Positions 35,179-45,010 of a stretch of 64,000 nucleotides of DNA are shown here, one piece after another (position 1 is the first letter of the stretch; the number at the start of each line of letters is the position of its first letter). Source of the DNA: Fredinandcohnia aciditolerans (GTDB lineage: Bacteria > Bacillota > Bacilli > Bacillales > Bacillaceae_L). The stretch is taken from contig QGHH01000009.1 in the NCBI GenBank assembly GCA_003640645.1, positions 94,812-158,811 on the forward strand, written 5' to 3'. Made by a program: the position numbers and the translations under genes. Below the pieces are notes generated by a model. The model was not told where the DNA came from. It made no database searches and worked only from the letters and a program-made list of their open reading frames with translations.

Positions 35179-35879
35179 AAAGACTTATTAATCTGTTCTA
35201 CTATTTTTTCAACCACGTTTGATGAATGTGCTGCTGCCGTTTGGAGGAATTGTTCAAACGATACATCAGACTCTTTACCTGCGATATCCGATAAAGCACG
35301 GATTACTACAAATGGTACTTTAAATTGGTGGCAAACTTGCGCTACAGCCGCTGCTTCCATCTCTACAGCATATAGATCACCGAACTTTTGACTTACAAAT
35401 GAAACTCGCTCTGGATCATTCATGAAGGAGTCACCTGTTGCAATTAATCCTGTCACAACCTGTATATCTGTGATTCCTTCCGCACTTTTTTCAGCTAATT
35501 CGATTAGCTTTTCATCTGCTTTAAATGCAGCAGGCAATCCAGGAACTTGCCCATATTCATAGTTAAAAGCAGTTACATCCACATCATGATGTCTTACCTC
35601 TGAAGAAATGACAATATCTCCTACATTAAGCGTTTTTAAATGACCACCTGCAGAGCCTGTATTTACAACATAATCTGGTTTAAATTGCTGTAATAAGATA
35701 GTTGTAGATATAGCTGCATTAACTTTCCCAATTCCTGATTTTAATAAAATAACATCATACCCATTCAGCGTCCCGGTATAAAAAACACTTTCAGCAACTT
35801 TGGTTTCCTGTCTATTCTCAATTTTTTCTCTTAAAATTGCTACTTCTTCATCCATTGCTCCGATAATTGCTATCTTCAT
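35175..35879 (-). CDS. mtnN: 5'-methylthioadenosine/S-adenosylhomocysteine nucleosidase
   Basis: MtnN removes adenine from methylthioadenosine and S-adenosylhomocysteine. Motifs: [28 protein letters not shown], the nucleoside-binding [12 protein letters not shown] and catalytic aspartate in [11 protein letters not shown]. The 234 residues and start [16 protein letters not shown] are typical. It follows yrrT closely, so methylation by-products feed homocysteine to MccA. Confidence 0.97.
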   Translation of the reverse strand: MKIAIIGAMDEEVAILREKIENRQETKVAESVFYTGTLNGYDVILLKSGIGKVNAAISTTILLQQFKPDYVVNTGSAGGHLKTLNVGDIVISSEVRHHDVDVTAFNYEYGQVPGLPAAFKADEKLIELAEKSAEGITDIQVVTGLIATGDSFMNDPERVSFVSQKFGDLYAVEMEAAAVAQVCHQFKVPFVVIRALSDIAGKESDVSFEQFLQTAAAHSSNVVEKIVEQINKSL

Positions 35880-35901
35880 TAGTACGTATCACCTTTCGTA
35901 T

Positions 35902-36546
35902 TTACTGTTTCGTTGCCTCCATGACCCATACAAAATGATTAAAACGTGTAAAATCAACAGTAAAGCCATTTTGCTCTGCAATTTCACGTAATACAGGAAT
36001 AGTTGTGTAATATTCCGTCTCTAGATCTTTTGCAAGGTTATGAAAGCCATTTTGTTTTGCGGAATGAATCGTCATTGTATATTCTTGTTTATTCTCAAAC
36101 ATTGTATCCGCAAACACTATTTTACCACCTTTTTCAAGCAAGTTGCTATATTGTGAAATAGCTTGTTTTTTCTCGGTGTCAGTTAAGTGGTGAAATGCAT
36201 ACGTACTTACAATAGTATCAATCTGAGCAGTTGGCTTATTGAAAACAATAAAGTCTCCATCTTCTATTTCAAAAGCAAAGTTATGAAGCTTTTCTAATGC
36301 GATTTCCCGCATCGGCTTTGATGGTTCCACTCCATACACTTTTTTATTATCGTTAAGTAATTTTTGAGTGAGATTTCCTGTGCCAACACCAAACTCCAAA
36401 ACAGCATGGCCAGATTTTTGTACAACATCATTTAAAATGTCATCATATCGTGAAAACACTTCTTTATATTCCACATCATGACCGGTCACAGTTGAATCAT
36501 AGGATTCCGCCCAACCTTCAAAAACATCTAAAAATTCTCGTCCCAT
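35902..36546 (-). CDS. yrrT: SAM-dependent methyltransferase YrrT
   Basis: A putative AdoMet-dependent methyltransferase of 214 residues. It begins [20 protein letters not shown], has the SAM motif [15 protein letters not shown] and the later [13 protein letters not shown]. The ATG at 36546 follows CGGAGAGTGAGAAA; an in-frame extension of 19 codons upstream has no support. First gene of the yrrT-mtnN-mccA-mccB cluster. Upstream, the palindrome AACAAT-GA-ATTGTT at 36599-36612 and ATAGGAATA resemble parts of a CymR site but do not match the whole consensus. Confidence 0.93.
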   Translation of the reverse strand: MGREFLDVFEGWAESYDSTVTGHDVEYKEVFSRYDDILNDVVQKSGHAVLEFGVGTGNLTQKLLNDNKKVYGVEPSKPMREIALEKLHNFAFEIEDGDFIVFNKPTAQIDTIVSTYAFHHLTDTEKKQAISQYSNLLEKGGKIVFADTMFENKQEYTMTIHSAKQNGFHNLAKDLETEYYTTIPVLREIAEQNGFTVDFTRFNHFVWVMEATKQ

Positions 36547-36663
36547 TTTTCTCACTCTCCGCAATTGATTATTATTCCTATAAGTATAGTATGAATTAAA
36601 CAATGAATTGTTCTAAATTTAACATATTATACTGCTATTATCAATTATTAGTTGAGAAAACGG

Positions 36664-36693
36664 CACAAAAAAACGCAGGAATATCCTGCGTTT
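36664..36693 (-). terminator. Terminator after yrrS
   Basis: AAACGCAGGA with TCCTGCGTTT around a three-base loop, followed on the minus strand by TTTTTTTGTG. Confidence 0.92.
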
Positions 36694-36695
36694 AC

Positions 36696-37454
36696 TTAAT
36701 CTTCATCCTCATCTGGTTCGTTTTCGTCTTCATCAGGTTCTGAAGTTTTATAGTTTTTATAAGTTTCACTGTCATTTTCTTTTAATTCTTCAATTTTAGT
36801 TGGTTTCCAGCCTTCGTTAGGAACCCAATCTAAATATACTTTAAGTACTTGTTTTGTTGTTTTTGATGAAACCGTAGCAGTTATCGAATTTCCACCATTT
36901 CTGCCAAGCCACCACACAACCATATCTGAGCGGTCAAAGCCAGTGGCATAGCTTGTAGCCATTTCCATTTCGTTTCGGTCAACTGAATCAGGAGCGAAGT
37001 TCGTTGTATGTGGTTCTGCTTGTTCAGTACCGACAGGCTTCCAAGCAGAATTAACGATTGTTTTCACAATATTTGATTCAGGATCACCTTCTGTAATCAC
37101 TTCAGATTCTTCCGATTCTGTTGTTTTTTGCTCTTCATTTTCTTCAGGCGATTCTTCTTTGGTGTCTTCTTTCGTTTGTTCATTTGTTTCGCCAGAAGTT
37201 TTCTCTGCTTCATTCTCTTTGTTGTCTGAAGGATCTGAAGCAGCTTTTCCATTATCATTTGACGGTTGGTTTGTCTGTTTGGAAGCTACTGAATCATCAA
37301 CATTTTTATCACCAAAAATTAACTTTCCTCCAAAAAAGACGATCATAACAACCACAAGGACAATTAAAATATTTAAAATTCGATTTACCTTTTTTCTTTT
37401 CGCTCTTCTTTCAGATCGAGGCCCTTCATTCAGTTTGTTTATCTCATACCCCAT
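36696..37454 (-). CDS. yrrS: YrrS family membrane-anchored protein (DUF1510)
   Basis: A 252-residue bitopic protein with a basic cytosolic head (RSERRAKRKKVNR), one helix (ILNILIVLVVVMIVFFGGKLIF), and a long Glu/Lys/Asn-rich linker (about 50-125). A compact C-terminal DUF1510 domain follows (NSAWKPVGTEQAEPHTTNF, DMVVWWLGRNGG) and the tail is acidic with repeated PDEDE. It matches recalled YrrS, encoded beside pbpI. ATG after TTAGGAGGTACTATTAT. Exact function unknown, probably cell-wall related. Confidence 0.88.
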   Translation of the reverse strand: MGYEINKLNEGPRSERRAKRKKVNRILNILIVLVVVMIVFFGGKLIFGDKNVDDSVASKQTNQPSNDNGKAASDPSDNKENEAEKTSGETNEQTKEDTKEESPEENEEQKTTESEESEVITEGDPESNIVKTIVNSAWKPVGTEQAEPHTTNFAPDSVDRNEMEMATSYATGFDRSDMVVWWLGRNGGNSITATVSSKTTKQVLKVYLDWVPNEGWKPTKIEELKENDSETYKNYKTSEPDEDENEPDEDED

Positions 37455-37543
37455 ATAATAGTACCTCCTAAAAACGACTATTAATCAGTAAACTATCTTC
37501 TTATTCTAGCATGTGTGTGTGAAAGGTTGAAGACATTTCTTTG

Positions 37544-39319
37544 TCAGTCGCTTTGATTGGTACCTTTTTCCTGTTCCAATTGATATATCCCTTGTACAAT
37601 TTCATAAAAAACAGTATTGGTTACAGATTTTGATCCTGGCTGTTCTAAATCGACGACTACAAGCGCGTACTTTGGTTTTTCAAATGGAAAATAACCTGCA
37701 AACCATTTATTTACAAGGACTGCATCACCTTGTTTTTTTCCTGTCTCAGCAGTACCAGATTTTCCGGCTACAGTATAGGGAAGTTGTGCAAACCTTTGTC
37801 CCGTTCCGGATAAAACAACTCCCCTTAATAATTCTTGAAGTTTACTTGCCGTATATGGAGCGATCTTTGGTCCTTCCATATCCTGTTTCGAAAATGAGAA
37901 TAGAGTTGTTCCGTTTTTATATAATACATCACCGACTGTACGAACCTCCTTTTTGGATCCGCCACGAGCAATAGTTGCCATCATATTTGCAATTCCCAAT
38001 GGAGTTACTCTAACATCCTTTTGGCCAATTGCCGTTTGCGCAACTGCTTTTGCTACTTTTTTGTCACGTTCATCCGTCCAAATTCGACCATTGTATTCAT
38101 TTGGCAGCTGCTTAAAATCTTGAAAACGAAATACATCCCCATTCCAACCAACTGGTCCAAGTAAACCAAGCATTTCTGAATATTTTTCAATCACGTTTTG
38201 GTCTTTTTGTATTAATTCTTGCGCTAGCTTAGCAAAGGTGAAATTACAGCTTTTTGCAAAGCTATCCTGAAAATTCAGCATACCATGTGGATATTCGGCT
38301 CGCCCTTCCCCATACAAATCTTGGTCACAATTAAACATTCGATCGTTTGAGATTTGTTGATTTTCAATTGTAGCTGCGGCTATGACTGTCTTAAACACAG
38401 AACCAGGGAATTGTGGCATAATCATTTGATTTTCAGCAGAACCATCCCTAAATGGGTTTGATGAATTTATATCTGGTTTACTCACCATAGCAAGTAAATC
38501 GTTAGATTCAATATCAAGAAGAACAATTCCACCCTTTTTCAAATCATGCTTCTCAAGTATCTCTTCTGTCAACAACTGGAGGTCTCGATCAAGTGTTGTC
38601 TGAATAGCAACTGGATAATATGGATTTGCAGGTGCTGTGTACTTTACATCAATACCGAATAAAGGTCCTCCATCGCCTGCTACGTGATATAAAAGCTTCG
38701 CTTCTCCTTCTGGTAATAAAAATTCATCAAACGTAGATTGTAAACCAGTGATACCTAGCTTTGTATTTTTCGGTAAATAGTTTTTCTCTGGATAACGTTT
38801 TTCAAACAACTCTCTGTTTTCCCGGATTAAACCAATTAAGTGTTCGGCGATTTCACTATCGAGTTCATATTGACGATGGACAGCAAATACACCAGGAATT
38901 TGGAGCTTATTGATTTTATTCATTTGCGTTTCCGTTAATTCTATGGGTCTTTCTCCACCTACAATAACCGGTTTTTTCGCTTCATGGATTTCATTTTTTA
39001 GTTTTGAAGCAGGAATATTTACAATATCCGCCACTTCTTCAACTGGCCATTCAACGTTTTTTAAAAAAGGAAACAACACGAGTGTAGGATAATATTCATG
39101 AGTTAGCGCCTTTTTATTTCGATCAATAAATCTACCACGTCCTTGATCAATAACAAGTTCTTGAGTTCGTTGCGATACACTTGCCTCAATTAAATTCACA
39201 TCTCTATCCGTAAATGATTCTGTACTTACTAGTTGTAATTGTATAAGCCTGCCCATTAATCCAGCTAAGCCTAACAGAATGAATATCAGAATTAGTACTG
39301 CTCGTCTTTTAATAGCCAT
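37544..39319 (-). CDS. pbpI: Class B penicillin-binding protein PbpI
   Basis: A membrane-anchored class B transpeptidase of 591 residues (PBP4b in B. subtilis; recalled as sporulation-linked). N-terminal anchor AVLILIFILLGLAGLMGRLI, pedestal region, then the transpeptidase motifs PGSVFKTV (SxxK), KSCNFTFA (SxN) and AGKSGTAETG (KSG). The ATG at 39319 is preceded by a GAGGTG that lies in the 3' arm of a terminator-like hairpin (39322-39355), so translation may be limited by structure. It is followed by yrrS 89 bases downstream. Confidence 0.95.
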   Translation of the reverse strand: MAIKRRAVLILIFILLGLAGLMGRLIQLQLVSTESFTDRDVNLIEASVSQRTQELVIDQGRGRFIDRNKKALTHEYYPTLVLFPFLKNVEWPVEEVADIVNIPASKLKNEIHEAKKPVIVGGERPIELTETQMNKINKLQIPGVFAVHRQYELDSEIAEHLIGLIRENRELFEKRYPEKNYLPKNTKLGITGLQSTFDEFLLPEGEAKLLYHVAGDGGPLFGIDVKYTAPANPYYPVAIQTTLDRDLQLLTEEILEKHDLKKGGIVLLDIESNDLLAMVSKPDINSSNPFRDGSAENQMIMPQFPGSVFKTVIAAATIENQQISNDRMFNCDQDLYGEGRAEYPHGMLNFQDSFAKSCNFTFAKLAQELIQKDQNVIEKYSEMLGLLGPVGWNGDVFRFQDFKQLPNEYNGRIWTDERDKKVAKAVAQTAIGQKDVRVTPLGIANMMATIARGGSKKEVRTVGDVLYKNGTTLFSFSKQDMEGPKIAPYTASKLQELLRGVVLSGTGQRFAQLPYTVAGKSGTAETGKKQGDAVLVNKWFAGYFPFEKPKYALVVVDLEQPGSKSVTNTVFYEIVQGIYQLEQEKGTNQSD

Positions 39320-39321
39320 AG

Positions 39322-39355
39322 AAAAAACACCTCGTCTACAGTTTCGACGAGGTGT
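39322..39355 (-). terminator. Terminator after greA that contains the pbpI ribosome binding site
   Basis: Minus strand: ACACCTCGTC, loop GAAACTGTA, GACGAGGTGT, then TTTTTT. The 10-bp stem is perfect. The GAGGTG in the 3' arm is the only ribosome binding site for pbpI, and the T tract separates it from the ATG. The same element can therefore end the greA transcript and mask pbpI translation. Confidence 0.85.
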
Positions 39356-39409
39356 CACACTATTTATACATATTAAAATGTTATAAAGAATCCTGGTGCA
39401 ATGTTGATA

Positions 39410-39883
39410 CTAGTCAATCTTAGTGATTTCGACAAGCATTTCTCCACCTGGAGTTTGAACAGTTACTTTATCACCAACATGTTTACCTAAAAGGCTTTTG
39501 GCAATTGGAGAGTCATTTGAGATTTTTCCTTCAAATGGGTCAGCTTCTGCACTTCCTACAATTGTATATGTTTCTTCTTCACCATCAGGAAGTTCAATAA
39601 ATGTCACTGATTTTCCAAGTGAAACACGGCCAGCACTGTCAGCGTCTTCTTCAATGATCTTTGCATTACGGATCATATTTTCAATTGTTGTAATACGTCC
39701 TTCAACAAATGCTTGTTCATCTTTCGCAGAGTCGTACTCTGAGTTCTCTGAAAGATCCCCAAAGCTCCTTGCAATTTTAATGCGCTCAACTACTTCTTTG
39801 CGCTTAACTGTCTTTAAATGCTCTAATTCCTGCTCTAATTTTTGCTTTCCTTCTAATGTCATAGGAAATACTTTCTCTACCAT
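39410..39883 (-). CDS. greA: Transcription elongation factor GreA
   Basis: GreA rescues backtracked RNA polymerase by stimulating transcript cleavage. The 157 residues hold the N-terminal coiled coil ([20 protein letters not shown]) whose tip has the acidic pair in [15 protein letters not shown]. The C-terminal FKBP-like domain includes [24 protein letters not shown] after AAGGAGTGAAGGGATT. It is downstream of udk as in B. subtilis. Confidence 0.98.
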   Translation of the reverse strand: MVEKVFPMTLEGKQKLEQELEHLKTVKRKEVVERIKIARSFGDLSENSEYDSAKDEQAFVEGRITTIENMIRNAKIIEEDADSAGRVSLGKSVTFIELPDGEEETYTIVGSAEADPFEGKISNDSPIAKSLLGKHVGDKVTVQTPGGEMLVEITKID

Positions 39884-39974
39884 AATCCCTTCACTCCTTG
39901 TAGTCGTTACAATCCCCCTGTGATTGCTTTTAAGTTAAAATATGTAGTACGATTTGTTTCTTTATTGTATGTAG

Positions 39975-40011
39975 GGAAAGGAATGGTAGAAAATTACCAC
40001 CATTCCTTTCC
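39975..40011 (-). terminator. Perfect 13-bp hairpin between udk and greA
   Basis: GGAAAGGAATGGT pairs with ACCATTCCTTTCC around an 11-base loop. The 3' flank lacks a proper T run (CTACATAC on the minus strand), so it may be a processing or attenuation structure and not a full terminator. Confidence 0.5.
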
Positions 40012-40054
40012 TTATTGATTGTACTATCATAACACCTTTTTCTCTGTTATGTTA

Positions 40055-40690
40055 TTACAAAATCACTTTTTGTTCAAGAATTGTTTGAATTTTTGTTACC
40101 ATTAGGTCTATTGCAACGTGATTTTGTCCACCTTCGGGGATGATAATGTCTGCATATCTCTTCGTTGGTTCAATGAATTGATTATGCATCGGACGAACCA
40201 CTGTTTCATACTGTTCGATAACAGAATCTAACGTACGGCCACGGTCTTTTATGTCACGTAGCATTCTTCGGATGATGCGGATATCGGCGTCCGTGTCAAC
40301 ATATAGCTTAATATCCATCAAATCGCGTAATCTTTCATCCTCAAGAACAAGAATTCCTTCTAAAATAATGACATCTTTAGGTTCAACATCGATCACTTCA
40401 GAAGACCTTGTATGAAATTTATAGTCATAAACTGGTTTTCTTATACCTTTATATTCAAGAAGATTTTTAATATGCTCAATGAGTAAATCATTGTCAAAAG
40501 CCAATGGATGATCATAATTTGTACTTAATCTATCTTCAAAAGGTATATCACTTTGATCTTTATAATAGGAATCCTGCTCAATCATCATGATTGAATGGCC
40601 TCTAAAATGCTCATAAATGGCTTTGGAAACACTTGTTTTACCAGATCCTGATCCCCCAGCAATGCCAATGACAATTGGCTTTCTGCTCAT
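40055..40690 (-). CDS. udk: Uridine kinase
   Basis: Udk phosphorylates uridine and cytidine in pyrimidine salvage. The 211 residues have a P-loop [17 protein letters not shown] near residue 9, then the [20 protein letters not shown] nucleoside-binding stretch and [18 protein letters not shown] one base after the trhP2 stop, with GGGGAAGTAAG upstream. Confidence 0.97.
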   Translation of the reverse strand: MSRKPIVIGIAGGSGSGKTSVSKAIYEHFRGHSIMMIEQDSYYKDQSDIPFEDRLSTNYDHPLAFDNDLLIEHIKNLLEYKGIRKPVYDYKFHTRSSEVIDVEPKDVIILEGILVLEDERLRDLMDIKLYVDTDADIRIIRRMLRDIKDRGRTLDSVIEQYETVVRPMHNQFIEPTKRYADIIIPEGGQNHVAIDLMVTKIQTILEQKVIL

Positions 40691-40691
40691 C

Positions 40692-41966
40692 TTACTTCCC
40701 CTTTCGCATCATGTTGTTTGGATAAACAGGCTTGTCCACTTTGAATGAAACAATTTGCAAAGGATGTTTCGCAGCTTCTATTTCGTTTCCGTCCTCATCC
40801 CAAATCGTATCAACTGTTTGTGTAAAGTTGTCAATTTCAGGGCCGAAAAATTCAACCTGGTCTCCCTTTTTAAAGTAATTGCGTTGTTGTAACGTTACAA
40901 TTCCTGATTCCTTTTCATAGTCTAACACGAGACCTGCAAAATCATAAGTGGTTTTTTTACTATGCGTACCATACATTTGCTCTGATACACCAGGAACCCC
41001 TTCAAAGAAGGCAGGAGCCGTCTCACGATTTGCACATTTATCAAGCTCTTTCAGCCACTCTTCATCTATGACGAAATTATCTGGATCAGCACTATACGCA
41101 TCGATAACTTTACGATAAACACTTACTACTGTTGCAATATAATGAATTGACTTCATTCGTCCTTCAATTTTCAAGCTATCAATTCCTAATTCAATCATGC
41201 GTGGAATCGATTCGATTAGCTTTAAATCTTTTGGACTCATTGCAAATGGAGCATCACTTTCACCAAAAAGGGCTACTTCATTTTCATTTTCGTCTATTTT
41301 AAATAAGTCGTAATCCCAACGACATGATTGACAACAACCACCACGATTCGAATCGCGGGCTGTCATATGATTACTTAATGTACAACGTCCAGAATAGGCA
41401 ATACACATCGCACCATGAACAAAAGTTTCGATTTCAATATCGACCTTTTCCTTCATTTCTTTTATTTCTTCGGCACTTGTTTCACGCGCTAAAACAACAC
41501 GTTCTAATCCCTCTTCTTTCCAAAATTGAACAGCCTTCCAGTTAGAAAGTGATTGCTGTGTACTTAAGTGTACTTCCATCTTTGGAGCCACTCGCTTGCA
41601 TGTTTCAATAATAAGTGGATCTGCTACAATAATTCCAGATACTCCAGCATTTTCTAGTCCGACCAAGTATTCATCTAATCCATCTATATTTTCATTATGA
41701 GCAAAAATATTTGTTGTAACATAGATTTTCGCACCATATTTTTTCGCAAATTCCACACCTTCTGCGATTTCTTCTAATGTAAAATTATCAGCATTTGAAC
41801 GCAATCCATATTCTTGACCACCAATAAAAACAGCATCCGCGCCATAATGAACAGCAATTTTTAGTTTTTCAAGATTACCTGCTGGAGCAAGCAATTCAGG
41901 CTTTTTAACTATTACACGTTTGCCGTCTACTATTTTTGAAATAGGTTCTTTCACAACTGCTGTCAT
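40692..41966 (-). CDS. trhP2: U32 family tRNA hydroxylation protein TrhP2 (YrrO)
   Basis: A U32 peptidase-family protein of 424 residues. In B. subtilis YrrN and YrrO form the prephenate-dependent route to 5-hydroxyuridine at tRNA position 34 (recalled as TrhP1/TrhP2). It begins the core with [18 protein letters not shown] and has the U32 signature [20 protein letters not shown] cysteine group GGCCQSCRW suggests an iron-sulfur cluster. ATG after AAAGGAGGATACTGT. A 163-bp repeat separates it from trhP1. Confidence 0.93.
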   Translation of the reverse strand: MTAVVKEPISKIVDGKRVIVKKPELLAPAGNLEKLKIAVHYGADAVFIGGQEYGLRSNADNFTLEEIAEGVEFAKKYGAKIYVTTNIFAHNENIDGLDEYLVGLENAGVSGIIVADPLIIETCKRVAPKMEVHLSTQQSLSNWKAVQFWKEEGLERVVLARETSAEEIKEMKEKVDIEIETFVHGAMCIAYSGRCTLSNHMTARDSNRGGCCQSCRWDYDLFKIDENENEVALFGESDAPFAMSPKDLKLIESIPRMIELGIDSLKIEGRMKSIHYIATVVSVYRKVIDAYSADPDNFVIDEEWLKELDKCANRETAPAFFEGVPGVSEQMYGTHSKKTTYDFAGLVLDYEKESGIVTLQQRNYFKKGDQVEFFGPEIDNFTQTVDTIWDEDGNEIEAAKHPLQIVSFKVDKPVYPNNMMRKGK

Positions 41967-41990
41967 ACAGTATCCTCCTTTATCATTTAT

Positions 41991-42152
41991 ATCAAATGCC
42001 CCTTTGCGTATTTGCGCCCAAATTTTAGGCCCACAGGAAGTGGGTCATAAAGACGTTGCCACAGGAAGTGGCGTTCTTAGTCTTTGATCTTACTGCTCGA
42101 AAAACTTCCTTTGAAAATCGCATGTCTCGCCGGAGGCTCAACTATAATCAGT
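41991..42152. repeat. Dispersed 163-bp intergenic repeat, copy 2
   Basis: Second copy of the 34931-35093 element, in the same orientation, inserted between trhP1 and trhP2. The hairpin CCCAC-TTCCT-GTGGG is perfect here, while the end palindrome is decayed (ATGCCCCTTTGCGTAT). It starts 25 bases before the trhP2 start codon. Confidence 0.85.
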
Positions 42153-42161
42153 CTTCTAAAG

Positions 42162-43091
42162 TTAGTAAACTGTTTCTTTATAATAGAAACCTGTATCTAG
42201 TGGTCGATTAATTGGTTGAAGTTCCTCAAGTTTTGTCAATAATTCATCCTTGATATCTTCATACTCATCACGATTTTCGACACATAAGTCGATTGCTTTT
42301 CGATAGATTTTTGTAACCTCAATCAGATACTCTGTTGATTTTAAAATCCCCTCAATTTTAAAGCTATCTACACCAGCATCAATCATTTCTTCCAGTTCAT
42401 CGACAATACACACATCATTTGGGCTCATGATATGAGTGCCATTTTCGTCTTCAAAAATAGGATATTTATTGCCGCGCTCTTCATCAAATAGAAACATATC
42501 TTTTTCTTTTTTACGATTTTCAATTTCCATTACATTGCCTTGATATTCGAAATAGTTTCCGACTAAGGAACGCTTTGATTGGAACATGCACATCATTCCA
42601 TGTACTTGAACTTCAATTTCAACTTCTGCATTTTCCTTAATTTCAACGATTGCATCCATATTTAACTCACGTGCCAAAACCGCACGCTTTGAGCCTTTTC
42701 TGCCCCAGTAATTGCATGTATACCAATTTGTCGCTGTTGTTTCAGTATTCCAGTGAAGTTTCATTTCTGGTGCTACCTCTCTAACAGTCATCAGTACGGC
42801 AGGGTCACCAAAAACAATCGCATCAACATTGCTATCACGTAGAAACGCAACATAGTCATTTAACTCAGGGACCTTTTCATTGTGGAAAAGTGCATTCATT
42901 GCAACATATATTTTGGCGTCATGTGCATGAGCAACCTCAACCGCTTTTACAATTTCCTCCCGGTTAAATTCACCTGCAAGACGTAAGCCGTATCGTTGTT
43001 CACCGATAATAAATGCTGTAGCGCCAGCATTTATCAGTGGTTCAATATCTTCTACACATGTAGGAGTCACCAGCAACTCTGGTTTCTTCAT
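42162..43091 (-). CDS. trhP1: U32 family tRNA hydroxylation protein TrhP1 (YrrN)
   Basis: The 309-residue partner of TrhP2. It starts MKKPELLVTPTCVEDIEPLI and keeps the U32 core fold (VEIEVQVHGMMCMFQSKRSL). It lacks the cysteine cluster seen in TrhP2 after that motif, so only TrhP2 is likely to bind a metal cluster of that kind. Its ATG overlaps the trmR stop codon. The operon trmR-trhP1-trhP2 makes and then methylates 5-hydroxyuridine in tRNA. Confidence 0.92.
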   Translation of the reverse strand: MKKPELLVTPTCVEDIEPLINAGATAFIIGEQRYGLRLAGEFNREEIVKAVEVAHAHDAKIYVAMNALFHNEKVPELNDYVAFLRDSNVDAIVFGDPAVLMTVREVAPEMKLHWNTETTATNWYTCNYWGRKGSKRAVLARELNMDAIVEIKENAEVEIEVQVHGMMCMFQSKRSLVGNYFEYQGNVMEIENRKKEKDMFLFDEERGNKYPIFEDENGTHIMSPNDVCIVDELEEMIDAGVDSFKIEGILKSTEYLIEVTKIYRKAIDLCVENRDEYEDIKDELLTKLEELQPINRPLDTGFYYKETVY

Positions 43092-43738
43092 TCCGTTACA
43101 CCTCTTCTTTTACTTAATGCAACCCCATCCCCAACAGGTAAGATAGTAGTCAGATAATCTGGGTGTGCGAGGAGCCATTCATTGTAGGATTTAATTTTTG
43201 TAACAAGATTTCTTATTCTTTTACTCTCAATTTGTTCCTCTGCAACAAGCCCTTTAAATAGTACATTATCCGTTACAATTAAACCATCCTTTGAAAGGCA
43301 TTTTTCATAGATGTCAAAAAAATGTCGATATTGCCCTTTAGCAGCATCGATAAAAATGCAATCAAATTCCCCATGTTTCTTTACGTCTTCAGCAGCTTCA
43401 AGAGCATCCCCGAAAATAACTTCAATTTGTGAGCCTGTCCCTGTTCGTTCAATATTTTCAAGGGCTTTTTCGTATCTTTCTAGATCCCTTTCAATAGTGA
43501 CAATTTTTGTATTTGGAAGTGCCTGAGCCATTCGAATCGCAGAATAGCCGATTGCTGTTCCAATTTCTAAAATTTGCTTTGGCTCAGATATACGCAATAT
43601 TTGAAGCATTGTTTCAATGCCTACTAGTTCCATAATTGGTACATTGTTTTCTTTTGCATATTGTTCAATTTCTTCAATGATTTCGTCTCTTTTTGGAAAT
43701 AGATCTTCTAGATAATTGGTTATTTTGCTTGATAACAA
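43088..43738 (-). CDS. trmR: tRNA 5-hydroxyuridine methyltransferase TrmR (YrrM)
   Basis: An O-methyltransferase family 3 protein that converts 5-hydroxyuridine to 5-methoxyuridine at position 34. Motifs: QILEIGTAIGYSAIRMA (SAM site), IVTIERDLERYEKA, and the metal-binding DCIFIDAAKGQYRHFF. The TTG at 43738, 8 bases after GGAGG, gives 216 residues starting MLSSKITNYLEDLF. An ATG five codons upstream carries the GGAGG inside it and is rejected. Confidence 0.94.
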   Translation of the reverse strand: MLSSKITNYLEDLFPKRDEIIEEIEQYAKENNVPIMELVGIETMLQILRISEPKQILEIGTAIGYSAIRMAQALPNTKIVTIERDLERYEKALENIERTGTGSQIEVIFGDALEAAEDVKKHGEFDCIFIDAAKGQYRHFFDIYEKCLSKDGLIVTDNVLFKGLVAEEQIESKRIRNLVTKIKSYNEWLLAHPDYLTTILPVGDGVALSKRRGVTE

Positions 43739-43835
43739 GAAAAAAACCTCCATTTCAGTATGGTGGTATTGGTTAAAGTTGCAGTAATTTTGCTTTTTTA
43801 TTTTTGTATGATAATAATTTCAACTTATTTTACCA

Positions 43836-43867
43836 TAAAGAAAAAGGGAACGCCATATGGCTTCCCT
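43836..43867 (-). terminator. Terminator after mltG
   Basis: Minus strand: AGGGAAGCC, loop ATAT, GGCGTTCCCT, then TTTTC. It stands between mltG and trmR. Confidence 0.85.
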
Positions 43868-43873
43868 AGTAAG

Positions 43874-45010
43874 TTATTGTTGATTGGTTATATACTGTGC
43901 TTTTTTAGCGTTATGTTCTTCTAATGTCCTGGAGTAATACACTTCTCCTGTTGGAGCGGCTAAGAAATATAAATAATCCGTCTCTGCAGGATTTAAAGCC
44001 GCTGATAAGGATGATTCACCAGCATTTGCAATTGGTCCAGGTGTTAAACCTTGGTTTTTATATGTGTTGTATGGCGAGTTCACTTCAAGATGATCATATA
44101 GAACACGTTTTTTATGTTCTCCTAATGCATAAAGAACAGTAGGGTCGGTTTGAAGTGGCATTCCATCATCTAGACGATTATAAAATACGCTGGAAATTTG
44201 CTCACGGTCTGTTTGTGCCGTTGCCTCTTCTTCTATTAATGACGCCATGGTTAATAGTTTATGAGTAGAATCAATGTAATTGTTCCCTTCCATTAGCCCT
44301 ACGTATTTCACTAAGATTTTATCCGTTTGTTCCAGCATAGTTTCGACAATGGATTCAATTGAAGGCTTTTTCTCATAAAATGAATAAGTTGCTGGGAATA
44401 AATAACCTTCTAGTGGATGTTTAATATCCTTGTTTAAAATTTCATCCGATAGTGTATTTGGAAACCTGCTAATCAAGTCTTTAACATAGGCAGGGTCGTC
44501 GACCTTTTCCATGATCTCTTCTTGAGTATAACCGGTTTGCTCCGCAATAATTGTTGCAATTTCTTCAAGTTGTTTTCCCTCTGGTATCACTAGTTTAAAG
44601 GCTGCTTCTCCCATAAGGATTCCTGATTTCAGACTTTCGATGATTTGGTCAAAATTCATAGATTGATTAAATGTATATTCGCCAGCCTGAAAACCTGATA
44701 CATTTTTAAATTTTGTGTAGTAACGAAAAACTTTTGCGTGTTTCACAATATTATTTTCTTCAAGTATTCTTGCAATCGCTGTTGGAGACGAACCAATAGG
44801 TATAGTCACTTCGATTGGTTCTTTATTTGTAGGGTCAACAGGCTCAAGTGCTGATTTTATATATAAATAGCCTCCGCCAATTATTCCAGATAAAACTACT
44901 AATATAACGATAAATACGATAAACACAATTTTACGGATTGTTTTGGCTTCTCTATGCCGTTCTTGCAGATTCTTTTTATATAAATCCTTTTTCGATTCGT
45001 TATCAGACAT
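43874..45010 (-). CDS. mltG: Endolytic murein transglycosylase MltG (YrrL)
   Basis: A membrane-anchored YceG-family enzyme that cleaves nascent peptidoglycan strands. The 378 residues include an anchor (IVFIVFIVILVVLSGIIGGG, about 28-48), a LysM-like domain, then the catalytic domain. MASLIEEEATAQTDREQIS contains the catalytic glutamate; LPLQTDPTVLYALG and SPYNTYKNQGLTPGPIANAG follow. ATG after GAGGGGAGGATTTTCGATAT. Confidence 0.95.
   Translation of the reverse strand: MSDNESKKDLYKKNLQERHREAKTIRKIVFIVFIVILVVLSGIIGGGYLYIKSALEPVDPTNKEPIEVTIPIGSSPTAIARILEENNIVKHAKVFRYYTKFKNVSGFQAGEYTFNQSMNFDQIIESLKSGILMGEAAFKLVIPEGKQLEEIATIIAEQTGYTQEEIMEKVDDPAYVKDLISRFPNTLSDEILNKDIKHPLEGYLFPATYSFYEKKPSIESIVETMLEQTDKILVKYVGLMEGNNYIDSTHKLLTMASLIEEEATAQTDREQISSVFYNRLDDGMPLQTDPTVLYALGEHKKRVLYDHLEVNSPYNTYKNQGLTPGPIANAGESSLSAALNPAETDYLYFLAAPTGEVYYSRTLEEHNAKKAQYITNQQ

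Noticed and set aside
36547-36640. CymR operator upstream of yrrT
   Set aside because: ATAGGAATA and a TAATTC are present, but the distance between half-sites is about three bases longer than the known consensus, so it is mentioned only as partial resemblance.
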